Assembly: GCA_963766605.1 (NCBI GenBank)
Contig: CAVYAT010000003.1
Span: forward strand, 248,001 to 312,000
Length of the DNA stretch: 64,000 nucleotides
Direction of reading: 5' to 3'
Origin: AC-49 sp963766605
GTDB lineage: Bacteria; Actinomycetota; Thermoleophilia; Solirubrobacterales; Solirubrobacteraceae
Shown: piece after piece, positions 19,278-29,382 of the stretch
How the letters are laid out: each line of letters opens with the position of its first letter
Numbering within the stretch: position 1 is the stretch's first letter
Notes under the pieces: generated by a model
What the model was told of the DNA's origin: nothing
Database searches by the model: none
The model's input: only the letters and a program-made list of their open reading frames with translations
Translations under genes and position numbers: made by a program

Positions 19278-20079
19278 CGGCGGGCAACGTAGCAGCCGCG
19301 ACCCGTAGGGCATCGACCGTCGGCGCGACGTCGTGGACGCGGAACACGCGCGCCCCGCGTTCCAGCGCGAGCACATTGGTGGCGACGGTCGCGGCGACGA
19401 GCTCGTGCGGATCGTCGCGCCCGGTCAGCCGGCGCAGGAACGACTTGCGCGACGTCCCGACCACGACCGGGAAGCCGAGAGCCGCGATCTCCGACAGCCG
19501 GCGCAGCAGCTCGAGGTTGTGCTCGAGCGTCTTGCCGAAGCCGATTCCCGGGTCGACCATGATCCGCTGCTCGGCGATGCCGCTGTCGATCGCGTACTCG
19601 AGGCGCTGGGTGAGGAACGCCCGGACGTCGTCGACGACGTCGTCGTAGTGCGGATCGTCCTGCATCGTGCGCGGCTCGCCGAGCATGTGCATCAGGCAGC
19701 AGTCGCAGCCGCGCTGGGCGACGAGCGCCGCCATCTCGGGGTCGTGGCGAAACGCCGTGACGTCGTTGATCAGGGTCGCGCCGGCATCGAGCGCCGCCAG
19801 TGCGACGGCGACCTTCGAGGTGTCGACGCTGAGCTGCGCGCCGGCGCCCGCCAGCCGCTCGATCACGGGCACGACACGCTCGCGCTCGACGTCCGCCTCG
19901 ACCGGCTCGGCGCCAGGGCGCGTCGACTCGCCACCGATGTCGACGATCGCGGCGCCCTCGGCGATCAGGGCGTGGCCGTGGCGCACGGCGTCGTCGAACG
20001 CGAGGAACTCTCCGCCGTCGGAGAACGAGTCGGGCGTGACGTTGAGGATGCCCATGACACGGGGGTTCATGGGCGCCAT
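19267..20079 (-). CDS. folP: Dihydropteroate synthase
   Basis: FolP condenses p-aminobenzoate with hydroxymethyl-dihydropterin pyrophosphate and is the sulfonamide target. The 270-residue TIM-barrel protein shows GILNVTPDSFSDGG near the start, IVDIGGESTRPGAEPV, SVDTSKVAVA, LINDVTAF, DPGIGFGKTLEHNLELL and VGTSRKSF. ATG codons at 20079 and 20070 are both possible. It lies 12 bases after the small hydrolase gene and overlaps folB. folE, which often precedes folP in this neighbourhood, is absent here. Confidence 0.96.
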   Translation of the reverse strand: MAPMNPRVMGILNVTPDSFSDGGEFLAFDDAVRHGHALIAEGAAIVDIGGESTRPGAEPVEADVERERVVPVIERLAGAGAQLSVDTSKVAVALAALDAGATLINDVTAFRHDPEMAALVAQRGCDCCLMHMLGEPRTMQDDPHYDDVVDDVRAFLTQRLEYAIDSGIAEQRIMVDPGIGFGKTLEHNLELLRRLSEIAALGFPVVVGTSRKSFLRRLTGRDDPHELVAATVATNVLALERGARVFRVHDVAPTVDALRVAAATLPADDA

Positions 20080-20090
20080 CGTAGGTGCGG

Positions 20091-20654
20091 TCAGGTCGCC
20101 GTGATTGTGCGGACCTGGCCGAGCGCCCACGCCTCGATGCCCGGCCACGGCCCGTAACCGGCATCGGTGTTGAGGTGTCCCCCACGCTCGATCCGGTCGC
20201 CGCTGATGCGCAGCGGCGCGCCGAACGACTTTGCCGCTCCGCCCGGGCAGTACTCGTCGTCGGGCGCCCACACGATCCGCGTCTCGCCGGCCGCAACGTG
20301 AACCGCCTTGGGGACGAGGCGCGCCAGCTTGAAGCGCACCACGGCCGGGACCTCGGTCGTGTGCGGCGGCGCGACCAGCGCGACGCGTGCGGCGAGCTGG
20401 CGGTCGGCCGACGAGGCGATCCGCAGCCAGGTCAGGCACGCGAGCGAGTGACACAGCACGGTGCAGTCCGGTCCCGCCGCGGCGACCTCGGCGCGGACCG
20501 CCTGCTCCCACGCGTCAGGCTGCGGGTCCGCCGCGTCGGGCAGGTCGGGAAAGCGCACATCCTGCGCGCCGTCGGTCAGGCGCTTGGCGAGCCAGGTCTG
20601 CCAGTGATCCGGACCCGATCCGTCGAGCCCGTGGAGAAGGACGAACGCCGGCAA
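20091..20654 (-). CDS. RBBP9/YdeN-type small serine hydrolase
   Basis: A 187-residue alpha/beta hydrolase of the RBBP9/YdeN family. The opening FVLLHGLDGSGPDHWQTWL, the nucleophile elbow C-H-S-L-A-C (in place of G-x-S-x-G), VWAPDDEYCP with the acid and IERGGHLNTDAGYGPWPG with the catalytic His give a complete Ser-Asp-His triad. The start is a TTG at 20654, nine bases after the ftsH stop, so it is in the ftsH-fol operon. The substrate is unknown. Confidence 0.85.
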   Translation of the reverse strand: MPAFVLLHGLDGSGPDHWQTWLAKRLTDGAQDVRFPDLPDAADPQPDAWEQAVRAEVAAAGPDCTVLCHSLACLTWLRIASSADRQLAARVALVAPPHTTEVPAVVRFKLARLVPKAVHVAAGETRIVWAPDDEYCPGGAAKSFGAPLRISGDRIERGGHLNTDAGYGPWPGIEAWALGQVRTITAT

Positions 20655-20663
20655 CGGCGGGAA

Positions 20664-22664
<2,001 letters not shown>

Positions 22665-22769
22665 GGGCAGGCGGCCGCGCGGGAAGTCCGGACGGCTTTC
22701 AAGCCTAGCAAGCGATCTGCGTGCTCCAGCCACCTGGCGGTGGCGTTGCGCCAACGTTGCGCGTCGCCG

Positions 22770-23297
22770 CTATTCGATCAGCGCCGCGACGTATGGGAGG
22801 TTGCGATAGCGCTCGCCGACGTCGAGCCCGTAGCCGATGGCGAACCGGTCGGGGATCTCGAAGCCGATGTAGCGCGTGCGCAGGTCGACCTGGAGGCGCG
22901 TCGGCTTGGTCAGCAGAGCGCAGACCTCGAGCGAGGCCGGCTGGCGCGCGCCGAGGTTGCGCAGCAGGTACTTGAGCGTCAGGCCGGAGTCGACGATGTC
23001 CTCGACGATCAGCACATCGCGCCCCGCGATCGCGGCGTCGAGGTCCTTGAGGATTCGCACGACGCCGCTGGACTCGGTCGACGAGCCGTAGGAGGCAACC
23101 GCCATGAAGTCGACCTCGCACGGGATGTCGATGTGGCGCATCAGATCCGAGAGGAAGAACACGGCGCCCTTGAGGACGCCGACGAGCAGCAGGTCGCGGC
23201 CCTCGTAGTCCTTGGACACCTGCTCCCCCAGCTCACGGACCCGGTTCTTCAGCTGGTCGGCCTGGACAAGGATCTCGCCGATTCGGGGGTCGCGCAC
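22770..23297 (-). CDS. hpt: Hypoxanthine phosphoribosyltransferase
   Basis: The enzyme salvages hypoxanthine and guanine with PRPP. The 175-residue product has GVLKGAVFFLSDLMRHI, VASYGSSTESSG, the PRPP loop VLIVEDIVDSGLTL and the final YIGFEIPDRFAIGYGLD. The GTG start is seven bases after a TAGACT hexamer, so the transcript is probably leaderless and independent of the upstream pot genes. It precedes ftsH by about 105 bases, in the order common in actinobacteria. Confidence 0.95.
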   Translation of the reverse strand: MRDPRIGEILVQADQLKNRVRELGEQVSKDYEGRDLLLVGVLKGAVFFLSDLMRHIDIPCEVDFMAVASYGSSTESSGVVRILKDLDAAIAGRDVLIVEDIVDSGLTLKYLLRNLGARQPASLEVCALLTKPTRLQVDLRTRYIGFEIPDRFAIGYGLDVGERYRNLPYVAALIE

Positions 23298-23304
23298 GCC
23301 GCGG

Positions 23305-23310
23305 AGTCTA
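23305..23310 (-). promoter_or_regulatory. Putative hpt -10 element (leaderless)
   Basis: TAGACT on the minus strand ends seven bases before the hpt GTG. No -35 is evident because the pot terminator hairpin occupies that place. The same hexamer at the same distance precedes other genes in this window. Confidence 0.45.
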
Positions 23311-23321
23311 TGGGGTGCCGA

Positions 23322-23341
23322 GGGCGGCCACATGGCCGCCC
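23322..23341 (-). terminator. Hairpin terminator after potC
   Basis: GGGCGGCC-ACAT-GGCCGCCC is a perfect 8-bp GC stem with a tetraloop, 22 bases past the potC stop. There is no U-tract, as is common for actinobacterial terminators. It would separate the pot operon from hpt. Confidence 0.55.
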
Positions 23342-23362
23342 GAGGTGGGTCCCCCCTTCGTG

Positions 23363-24163
23363 TCACGCCCGCCGGAGCACTCCTGAGTCTCGGGTCAGTC
23401 GCTGGGCCAGAGCGACCGGCACGATCGTCACAGCGACGACCAGCAGGACGACGACGTTGACCTCGGGAAGCTGCTGGCCGAGACGGATCTTGCCGAAGAT
23501 CCACAGCGGCAGCGTGTTCTGGGCGCCGGCGGTGAACGTCGTGACGATGACCTCGTCGAACGACAGCGCAAAGGCGAGGAGCCCGCCGGCGATCAGCGCC
23601 GTCGAGACCACCGGCCAGGTGACGTAGCGGAACGTCTGCCAGCCGTCGGCGCCGAGGTCCATCGACGCCTCGACCAGCGACCCCTGGGTCCGCCGCAGCC
23701 GCGCGGCGACGTTGTTGTAGACGACGACGATGCAGAACGTGGCGTGGCCGATGACGATCGTCAGCAACGAGAAGCGCAGCGAGCTGAACGTGAAGAACGA
23801 GTTCAGCGCCATGCCGGTGATGATCCCCGGAAGCGCGAGCGGCAGGACGAGCAGGAACGAGACCGCCTCGCGGCCGAAGAAGCGAAAACGCGAGACCGCG
23901 AACGCCGCCAGCGAGCCGAGCACCAGCGCGATCGCGGTGCTGGCCAGCCCCGCCTTGACCGACAGCAAGAGCGCGTCGCGCATGTCGGAGTCGTGAAACG
24001 CGGTCTGGAACCACTTCGTGCTGAGGCCGGGGATCGGCCAGCTCTGCACGTTGGACGAATTGAACGCGTAGACGACGATCAGGATCAGCGGGAAGAACAG
24101 GAACAGCATCACGAGCGCCGTGAAGGCACCGAGGGCGATCCGGGTGGAGCGTCGCTCGGTCAT
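23363..24163 (-). CDS. potC: Polyamine ABC transporter permease PotC
   Basis: The second permease of a spermidine/putrescine-type importer. The 266-residue protein has about six membrane helices and the permease EAA loop EASMDLGADGWQTFRYVTWP. PotC-type features include FNSSNVQSWPIPGLSTKWF after TM1 and FALSFDEVIVTTFTAG. ATG overlaps the potB stop (ATGA). The operon order on the minus strand is potA-potD-potB-potC. Confidence 0.9.
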   Translation of the reverse strand: MTERRSTRIALGAFTALVMLFLFFPLILIVVYAFNSSNVQSWPIPGLSTKWFQTAFHDSDMRDALLLSVKAGLASTAIALVLGSLAAFAVSRFRFFGREAVSFLLVLPLALPGIITGMALNSFFTFSSLRFSLLTIVIGHATFCIVVVYNNVAARLRRTQGSLVEASMDLGADGWQTFRYVTWPVVSTALIAGGLLAFALSFDEVIVTTFTAGAQNTLPLWIFGKIRLGQQLPEVNVVVLLVVAVTIVPVALAQRLTRDSGVLRRA

Positions 24164-25080
24164 AGCGCCTCGAACGCCCCCATCCGCCGCGCGAACCACA
24201 GGTAGCCGCCCATCACGATCAGTGGCACCGTCGCATAGGCGGCCGCGAACGGCACGTTGTTGGAGATCCCGACGCTGCGGTACACGACGTTTCCGATGAA
24301 GTCCGATCCCGCGCCGCCGACCAGCGTCGGTGTGATGAAGTCGCCCAGCGTCAGCGAGAACGTGAAGATCGAACCGGCCACGATGCCAGGCAGCGCGAGG
24401 GGCCACAGCACGCGACGCAGCGTCGTGAAGCCGTGCGCACCGAGGTCCGACGACGCCTCGAGGTAGGAGTCCGGGATCCGCTCGATCGCCGCCCAGATCG
24501 GCAGGATCATGAACGGCAGCCAGATGTAGCTGAACACGATCCACATCGCCCAGTTGGAGTAGGCGACGTTGACCGAGCCGAGCCCGATGTGGTCGAGGAA
24601 CCAGTTGAGCACGCCGTCCTTGGCGAGGATCAGCCGCCACGCGTAGACGCGCACGAGGTAGCTCGACCACAGCGGCACGAGCACGGCGACGAACAGCGCG
24701 CCGCGCAGTCGCGGCGGCGCCAGGCGCGCAGCGAAGTAGGCGAACGGGAACGCGATCAGCGCGTCGGTGACCGTGACCGCAGCGGCGATCCCGATCGTCC
24801 GCAGCGCGATCGTCCGGTAGACCGGATCGTCGAGCAGTGTCTGGAAGTTGCGCGTGGTCCAGCTGTGGACGAGGTCGCCGGTGAACGGGTCGACGCTCCA
24901 GAACGCCGACACGAACAGCACGAACAGCGCCGTCAGATACAGCCCGATGAACCACGCCGACGGCGGCGCGAGCAGGAGGCCGGCCCGCAGCCGGGGGCGA
25001 CGGTGGAGTGCCGCCGACGCCCGGCCGCGGACCGAGGCGATGCTGGCTACCCCTTCACCTCCGTCCACTTCTGCTGCCAC
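24160..25080 (-). CDS. potB: Polyamine ABC transporter permease PotB
   Basis: The first permease of the polyamine importer, 306 residues if read from the GTG at 25080. It has about six helices and an EAA loop, EASSDLGAHGFTTLRRVLWP. The PotB landmarks LVPLWSSYLVRVYAWR, LGDFITPTLVGG and SDFIGNVVYRS are visible. The start overlaps the end of potD by about 34 bases; a GTG at 25068 is an alternative. Coupling to potD is expected either way. Confidence 0.88.
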   Translation of the reverse strand: MAAEVDGGEGVASIASVRGRASAALHRRPRLRAGLLLAPPSAWFIGLYLTALFVLFVSAFWSVDPFTGDLVHSWTTRNFQTLLDDPVYRTIALRTIGIAAAVTVTDALIAFPFAYFAARLAPPRLRGALFVAVLVPLWSSYLVRVYAWRLILAKDGVLNWFLDHIGLGSVNVAYSNWAMWIVFSYIWLPFMILPIWAAIERIPDSYLEASSDLGAHGFTTLRRVLWPLALPGIVAGSIFTFSLTLGDFITPTLVGGAGSDFIGNVVYRSVGISNNVPFAAAYATVPLIVMGGYLWFARRMGAFEAL

Positions 25081-26228
25081 TCGGTGTAGTCGGTGCAGTC
25101 GTTGTCACCGTTGTCGCACGTCTGCGTCGGGGTCTTCCAGAACTTGATCGAGTTGAAGTAGGCCGCGGGCGCGTTGGCGTGGTACTGCGCGCACGAGCCG
25201 GGCGACAGCTTGTCCATGATCGGGCAGGCCTTGGTATTGGCCGGCGTCTCGCCGAACGAGATCGCCTGCTCGGCCTGGACCTTGGGGGTCGACACCCACG
25301 CCATCCACTTGTAGGCGCAGTTGGGATGCTGCGCGTGAGCCGAGAGCATCCACGTGTCGGCCCAGCCCGTCGCGCCCTCCGACGGGATCTCGTCCTTGAC
25401 CGGCGCCTTCGCCGCCTGAAGCGTGTTGGTCTGGTACGGCCATGATGCGCCGACGACCGCGTCGCCGTTCTTGAACAGGTCGATCTCGTCGGACGCCAGC
25501 GCCCAGTACTTCTTGACCAGCGGACGCTGCTGCTTGAGCAGGTTCACCGCCGCGTCGAGCTGCTTCTCGGTCAGCTCGTACGGGTCGGTGATCCCGAGCG
25601 ACGGCTGGTGCTTGGACAGATACAGCGCCGCATCGGCGATCTGGATGGGGTTGTCCGGGACGGTGACCTCACCCTTGTACTTGGGGTTGTAGATCGCCGC
25701 CCAGCTGGTCGGCGCGGGGGTGACCTTCTTCGTGTTCCAGAGCAGCGTGTTCGGGCCCCACTGAAGGGACACGCCGTAGTGGACGCCACCGACCGTGTTG
25801 TGCGACGGCGACTTGAGTTGCGGGATGAAGTCCTTGTAGCCGGGGATCAGGTTGACGTTGACCGGCTGCACGTCCTTGCCGCGGATCAGGCGCAGGCTGG
25901 CGTCCCCCGACGCGGACACGAGGTCGTACTGACTGCCCCCGCCCTGGCGCATCAGCGTGACCATCTCGTCAGAGGAGCCGCCGTACTTGGCGTGGACCTG
26001 GCAGCCGGTCTGCTGCTCGAACGGCTTGACCCACTGTGGCTGCGTGTAGCCCTCCCAGGCGATGACGTTGAGCTGACCCTCGCCCTTGCCGATCGCTTGC
26101 AGCCCCGCGTTCTTGGAGCTGGTCGTCGAGCTGCTCGACGATGAGCTGCCGCCGCCGCAGGCGGTGACGACCCACGGGACGGCGGTGAGCATGAGGACGG
26201 CGGCGATGATCCGGAGTGGGTGTCTCAT
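25047..26228 (-). CDS. potD: Polyamine ABC transporter substrate-binding lipoprotein
   Basis: A 393-residue extracytoplasmic binding protein. It begins MRHPLRIIAAVLMLTAVPWV and has a lipobox V-V-T-A-C, so it is anchored by lipidation of the Cys at about residue 24, followed by a Ser/Thr-rich tether. The mature part fits the PotD/PotF family: VIAWEGYTQPQWVKPFEQQ, YDLVSASGDASLRLI, GVSLQWGPNTLLWN. The ATG at 26228 overlaps the potA stop. The ligand may be putrescine, spermidine or a related cation; the sequence does not settle it. Confidence 0.9.
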   Translation of the reverse strand: MRHPLRIIAAVLMLTAVPWVVTACGGGSSSSSSSTTSSKNAGLQAIGKGEGQLNVIAWEGYTQPQWVKPFEQQTGCQVHAKYGGSSDEMVTLMRQGGGSQYDLVSASGDASLRLIRGKDVQPVNVNLIPGYKDFIPQLKSPSHNTVGGVHYGVSLQWGPNTLLWNTKKVTPAPTSWAAIYNPKYKGEVTVPDNPIQIADAALYLSKHQPSLGITDPYELTEKQLDAAVNLLKQQRPLVKKYWALASDEIDLFKNGDAVVGASWPYQTNTLQAAKAPVKDEIPSEGATGWADTWMLSAHAQHPNCAYKWMAWVSTPKVQAEQAISFGETPANTKACPIMDKLSPGSCAQYHANAPAAYFNSIKFWKTPTQTCDNGDNDCTDYTEWQQKWTEVKG

Positions 26229-27331
26229 GACGGGGGATCCTTTTCCTGAGTGTCTGGCAATGTGAGGGCGGACATCTGGTCGGTCCGCCATGCGATTCGC
26301 CAGCGCCGACCACGTTCGGTCAGAGCGTGCTCGGCGCTGGTGTTCGTGTTCTGGCGCAGGACCGACAGGGTCGTGCCGTCCTGCAGATCGACGACGTAGC
26401 GCGTCGTCGCGCCGAGGTAGATGACCTCGCTGACGATGCCGGTCTCGACGATGCAGTCATCCGGCCCGACCTCGTCCCCGGACAGGACCGTGATCTTCTC
26501 GGGGCGGATCGTGTAGCGCGTTCCATCGCGCTCGAAGACGTTCGACGTGCCGACGAAGCCGGCGACGAACTCGTTGACCGGATGCTCGTAGATCTCGCCC
26601 GGCGTCCCGATCTGCTCGAGGCGGCCGCTGGAGAACACGCCGACGCGATCGCTCATCGTCAACGCCTCCTCCTGGTCGTGGGTGACGTAGACGAACGTGA
26701 TCGCGTCGCCGATCTCGCCCTGGATGCGCTTCAGCTCGAGCTGCATCTCCTGACGCAGCTTCAGGTCCAACGCGCCGAGCGGCTCGTCGAGCAGCAGCAC
26801 CGTCGGACGGTTGACGAGCGCCCGGGCGAGCGCGACACGCTGACGCTGACCCCCGCTGAGCTGGATCGGCTTGCGCTTGGCCAGACCCTCGAGGCGCACC
26901 ATGGCCAGCGCCTCGTCGGCCCGCTGGGCACGCTCGGCGCGGCCGACGCCGCGCACGTGCAGCCCGTAGGCGACGTTCTCGCCGACCGTCATGTGCGGGA
27001 ACAGCGCGTAGTCCTGGAAGACCGTGTTGACGTCGCGCTGGTAGGGGGCGCGCGTCGTGACGTCGACGCCCTCGAGCTCGACCGTGCCGCGGTCGGGGTG
27101 CTCGAAGCCGGCGATCAGGCGCAGCGTCGTCGTCTTGCCCGAACCGGACGGGCCGAGCAGCGTGAAGAACTCGCCGCGGGCGACCTCGAGATCGAGGTCG
27201 GCGAGCGCGACGACGTCCCCGTAGGACTTGTGCAGACCGATCAGGCGTACCGCGGGCGTCGCCGCCGGTGGCGGTTCGGGGGCGGGTCCGGTGGGGTCAG
27301 CGTCCGAGGCGCTGGACACGGCAAAGGGCAA
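26225..27331 (-). CDS. potA: Polyamine ABC transporter ATPase PotA
   Basis: The 368-residue ATPase energises the importer. Walker A is GPSGSGKTT (about 60-68), the signature LSGGQRQRVALARAL, Walker B VLLLDEPLGALD and the H-loop VTHDQEEAL; a C-terminal TOBE-type regulatory region follows (TIRPEKITVLSGDE). A Pro-rich stretch of about 25 residues precedes the ATPase core. The TTG at 27331 lies seven bases after a TATAGT hexamer, consistent with a leaderless start; GTG at 27319 is the alternative. It is the first gene of the pot operon. Confidence 0.9.
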   Translation of the reverse strand: MPFAVSSASDADPTGPAPEPPPAATPAVRLIGLHKSYGDVVALADLDLEVARGEFFTLLGPSGSGKTTTLRLIAGFEHPDRGTVELEGVDVTTRAPYQRDVNTVFQDYALFPHMTVGENVAYGLHVRGVGRAERAQRADEALAMVRLEGLAKRKPIQLSGGQRQRVALARALVNRPTVLLLDEPLGALDLKLRQEMQLELKRIQGEIGDAITFVYVTHDQEEALTMSDRVGVFSSGRLEQIGTPGEIYEHPVNEFVAGFVGTSNVFERDGTRYTIRPEKITVLSGDEVGPDDCIVETGIVSEVIYLGATTRYVVDLQDGTTLSVLRQNTNTSAEHALTERGRRWRIAWRTDQMSALTLPDTQEKDPPS

Positions 27332-27338
27332 GACGGCG

Positions 27339-27368
27339 ACTATATGTCCAACGGTTCATCGCGTTCCA
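27339..27368 (-). promoter_or_regulatory. Putative potADBC promoter
   Basis: On the minus strand TGGAAC (27368-27363), an 18-bp spacer and TATAGT (27344-27339) make a plausible promoter. The hexamer ends seven bases before the potA TTG. It sits in the 67-bp gap after tilS, so the pot genes can be expressed separately from tilS. Confidence 0.5.
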
Positions 27369-27398
27369 GAGCCAAAGCGGCCGACCTGATTTGGGGCG

Positions 27399-28346
27399 CT
27401 ACGCCGACTTGGACAACACGAACCGCAGGGTCCCACCGGTCACGACGGCGCGCGCTCCGTCGCCCACGTCGAGCTGCGCGTGGGGGCCCAGCGCGAGCAG
27501 GTCGGGGAGCCGGGTGGCCGCGCGCGGACACAGCACTCCGGTCGCGTCCTCGGCCAGGCGGCGCACGATCAGCCGGGCAAGCGCGGGCGGCAGTGCGCCG
27601 AGGTGCGCGAGGCCGATCTCCGCACGGCCGGCCAGCGCGGTGCGGACGACCTCGTCGAGCACCTCGGCCTCGTCGCGCAGGAGCTCCGCCGTACGCACGA
27701 TGTTGGCCTCGGCGCGCTCGTCGACCTCGCGCAGCGCCGGGACGAGGTTCGCCCGCACGCGCGCGCGGGCGAAGCGGGGGTCGCCGTTGGACGTGTCGTC
27801 GCGCCACGGCAGGTCGCGGTCGCGGCACCACTGCGCGGTCTGCTCGCGCGTGACCCCCAGCAGTGGGCGGACGAGGCGGTCGCTGCGCGGCGCCATGCCC
27901 AGCAATGCTCGGCGTCCGGGCGAGGCGGCGAGCCGATAGAGGATCGTCTCGGCCTGGTCGGTTGCGGTGTGGGCGGCGGCGAGTGTTCCGCCGCGGGCGC
28001 CCGCGAGGCGAGCGCCGAGGCCGTAGCGCGCATCGCGCGCCCAGGCGTGCAGGTTGCCGGTCGCGTCCTGCGCTCGCGCGGCCTGCTCGACGGTCAGCTC
28101 GACGCCGAGCCGGTCGCAGAGCTGCTCGCAGTGGCACTGGTCGGCGACGGACTCGTCACCGCGCAGGCCGTAGTTGACATGCAGCGCGCTGACCGCGTCC
28201 GGGCCGCACAGGACCACGGCCACATCCAGCAGGCAGACGCTGTCGCGCCCGCCCGACAGCAGCACGACGACCGGCTCCCCGGCGGACAGCAGGCCGGTCT
28301 GGCGGACGCGCTGGAGCGTGTCGGAGGTTGCGGTGGTCACCCCCAC
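27399..28346 (-). CDS. tilS: tRNA(Ile)-lysidine synthetase
   Basis: TilS converts the wobble cytidine of tRNA-Ile(CAU) to lysidine with ATP and lysine. The 315-residue protein has the N-type PP-loop SGGRDS (31-36), the HVNYGLRGDESVADQ segment, AAHTATDQAETILYRL and the RPLLGVTREQ motif. It is on the short side and matches actinobacterial TilS without the long C-terminal domain. The start is GTG (28346 or, two codons later, 28340). In many actinobacteria tilS directly precedes hpt; here four pot genes separate them. Confidence 0.93.
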   Translation of the reverse strand: MGVTTATSDTLQRVRQTGLLSAGEPVVVLLSGGRDSVCLLDVAVVLCGPDAVSALHVNYGLRGDESVADQCHCEQLCDRLGVELTVEQAARAQDATGNLHAWARDARYGLGARLAGARGGTLAAAHTATDQAETILYRLAASPGRRALLGMAPRSDRLVRPLLGVTREQTAQWCRDRDLPWRDDTSNGDPRFARARVRANLVPALREVDERAEANIVRTAELLRDEAEVLDEVVRTALAGRAEIGLAHLGALPPALARLIVRRLAEDATGVLCPRAATRLPDLLALGPHAQLDVGDGARAVVTGGTLRFVLSKSA

Positions 28347-28358
28347 CGCGTCAGCATC

Positions 28359-29300
28359 TCAGACGGTTGATTCTGCGGCCGGACCCGGCGTGGTGGCGGC
28401 GGCGACGGCGGCCGTGGCCTTCTCGCGGGCGGCCGCGATCTTCGCCGCCTGGCGCTCCGGGGTGATCCGCACGACGTTGTGGACGAGGTGCAGCTTCTCC
28501 ATCACCCAGATCAGCGCGGCCGAGGGATCGACCTCGCCGCGGCGCAGCCCATGGGCGGCCGACCGCGGGAACGCGTGGTGGTTGTGGTGCCAGGCCTCGC
28601 CGAGCGACGGGATCGCCAACCAGAAGACGTTGGACGAGTGATCCTCGACGTCAAAGCGGCGCTTGCCGGCGAAGTGGCAGACGCTGTTGATCGACCACGT
28701 GACGTGGTGCAGGAAGAAGACGCGGACCAGCCCGGCCCACAGGAACATCTCGATCGCGCCGCCGATGGTCCCGAAGTACACGAAGCCGATGAGCCCCGGC
28801 AGGACCAGCGTCGCGGCGACGAGCCAGCCGAACAGGCGGTTGATCCGGCGCATGCCACGGTCCTCGAGCAGGTCGGGGGCGTACTGCGAGCGCCGCGCGC
28901 GGCCATGCTCGGTGAACAGCCAGCCGACGTGGGCGTGCCACAGGCCTTGCAGGCCGGTGCCGTGGCCGACGTGCGGGCTGTGCGGATCGCCCTCCTCGTC
29001 GGAGTGTGCGTGGTGCTTGCGGTGGTCGGCGACCCAATCGATGACGCGGCCCTGGACCGCCATCGAGCCGAGCACGGCGAACGTGTACTCGACCGGCTTG
29101 GACGCCTGGAAGGCGCGGTGGGTGAGCATCCGGTGGAAGCCGACGGTGATCCCGAAGCCGAAGATCACGTAGAGGAAGAAGGCGACGATCAGGTCGGCCG
29201 CGTGGACGCCGCGACCCCACAGGGACACGATCGCGACGATGACACCGAGGAACGGGATGATCACGGCGCCGAGGTTCGCGTTGCGCTGGGTCCGGGTCAT
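28359..29300 (-). CDS. Acyl-CoA/acyl-lipid delta-9-type desaturase, copy 1
   Basis: A membrane di-iron fatty-acid desaturase of 313 residues. The three His boxes are HRMLTH (56-61), HRKHH (93-97) and HHNHH (238-242), with hydrophobic helices before box 1 and between boxes 2 and 3 (about 158-200). It resembles actinobacterial stearoyl-CoA 9-desaturases. An Ala-rich tail ends the protein. The gene is divergent from a PucR-type regulator, which is the natural candidate for its control. A second desaturase lies at 55.8 kb. Confidence 0.92.
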   Translation of the reverse strand: MTRTQRNANLGAVIIPFLGVIVAIVSLWGRGVHAADLIVAFFLYVIFGFGITVGFHRMLTHRAFQASKPVEYTFAVLGSMAVQGRVIDWVADHRKHHAHSDEEGDPHSPHVGHGTGLQGLWHAHVGWLFTEHGRARRSQYAPDLLEDRGMRRINRLFGWLVAATLVLPGLIGFVYFGTIGGAIEMFLWAGLVRVFFLHHVTWSINSVCHFAGKRRFDVEDHSSNVFWLAIPSLGEAWHHNHHAFPRSAAHGLRRGEVDPSAALIWVMEKLHLVHNVVRITPERQAAKIAAAREKATAAVAAATTPGPAAESTV

Positions 29301-29365
29301 TGCTGAAGGTTCTCGCGATTCCGTACGAGGTTCTTGACAGATGCCCCGCACTTGACGGCTCCGCG

Positions 29366-29382
29366 TTGTACATTTCCTACAA
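29366..29382. promoter_or_regulatory. Dyad between desaturase and PucR-type regulator
   Basis: TTGTA-N7-TACAA is a perfect inverted repeat touching the ATG of the regulator. TACATT inside it (29369-29374) could be a -10 for a leaderless transcript. Two CTTGAC repeats lie just upstream. This is a candidate site for autoregulation and for control of the divergent desaturase. Confidence 0.4.
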
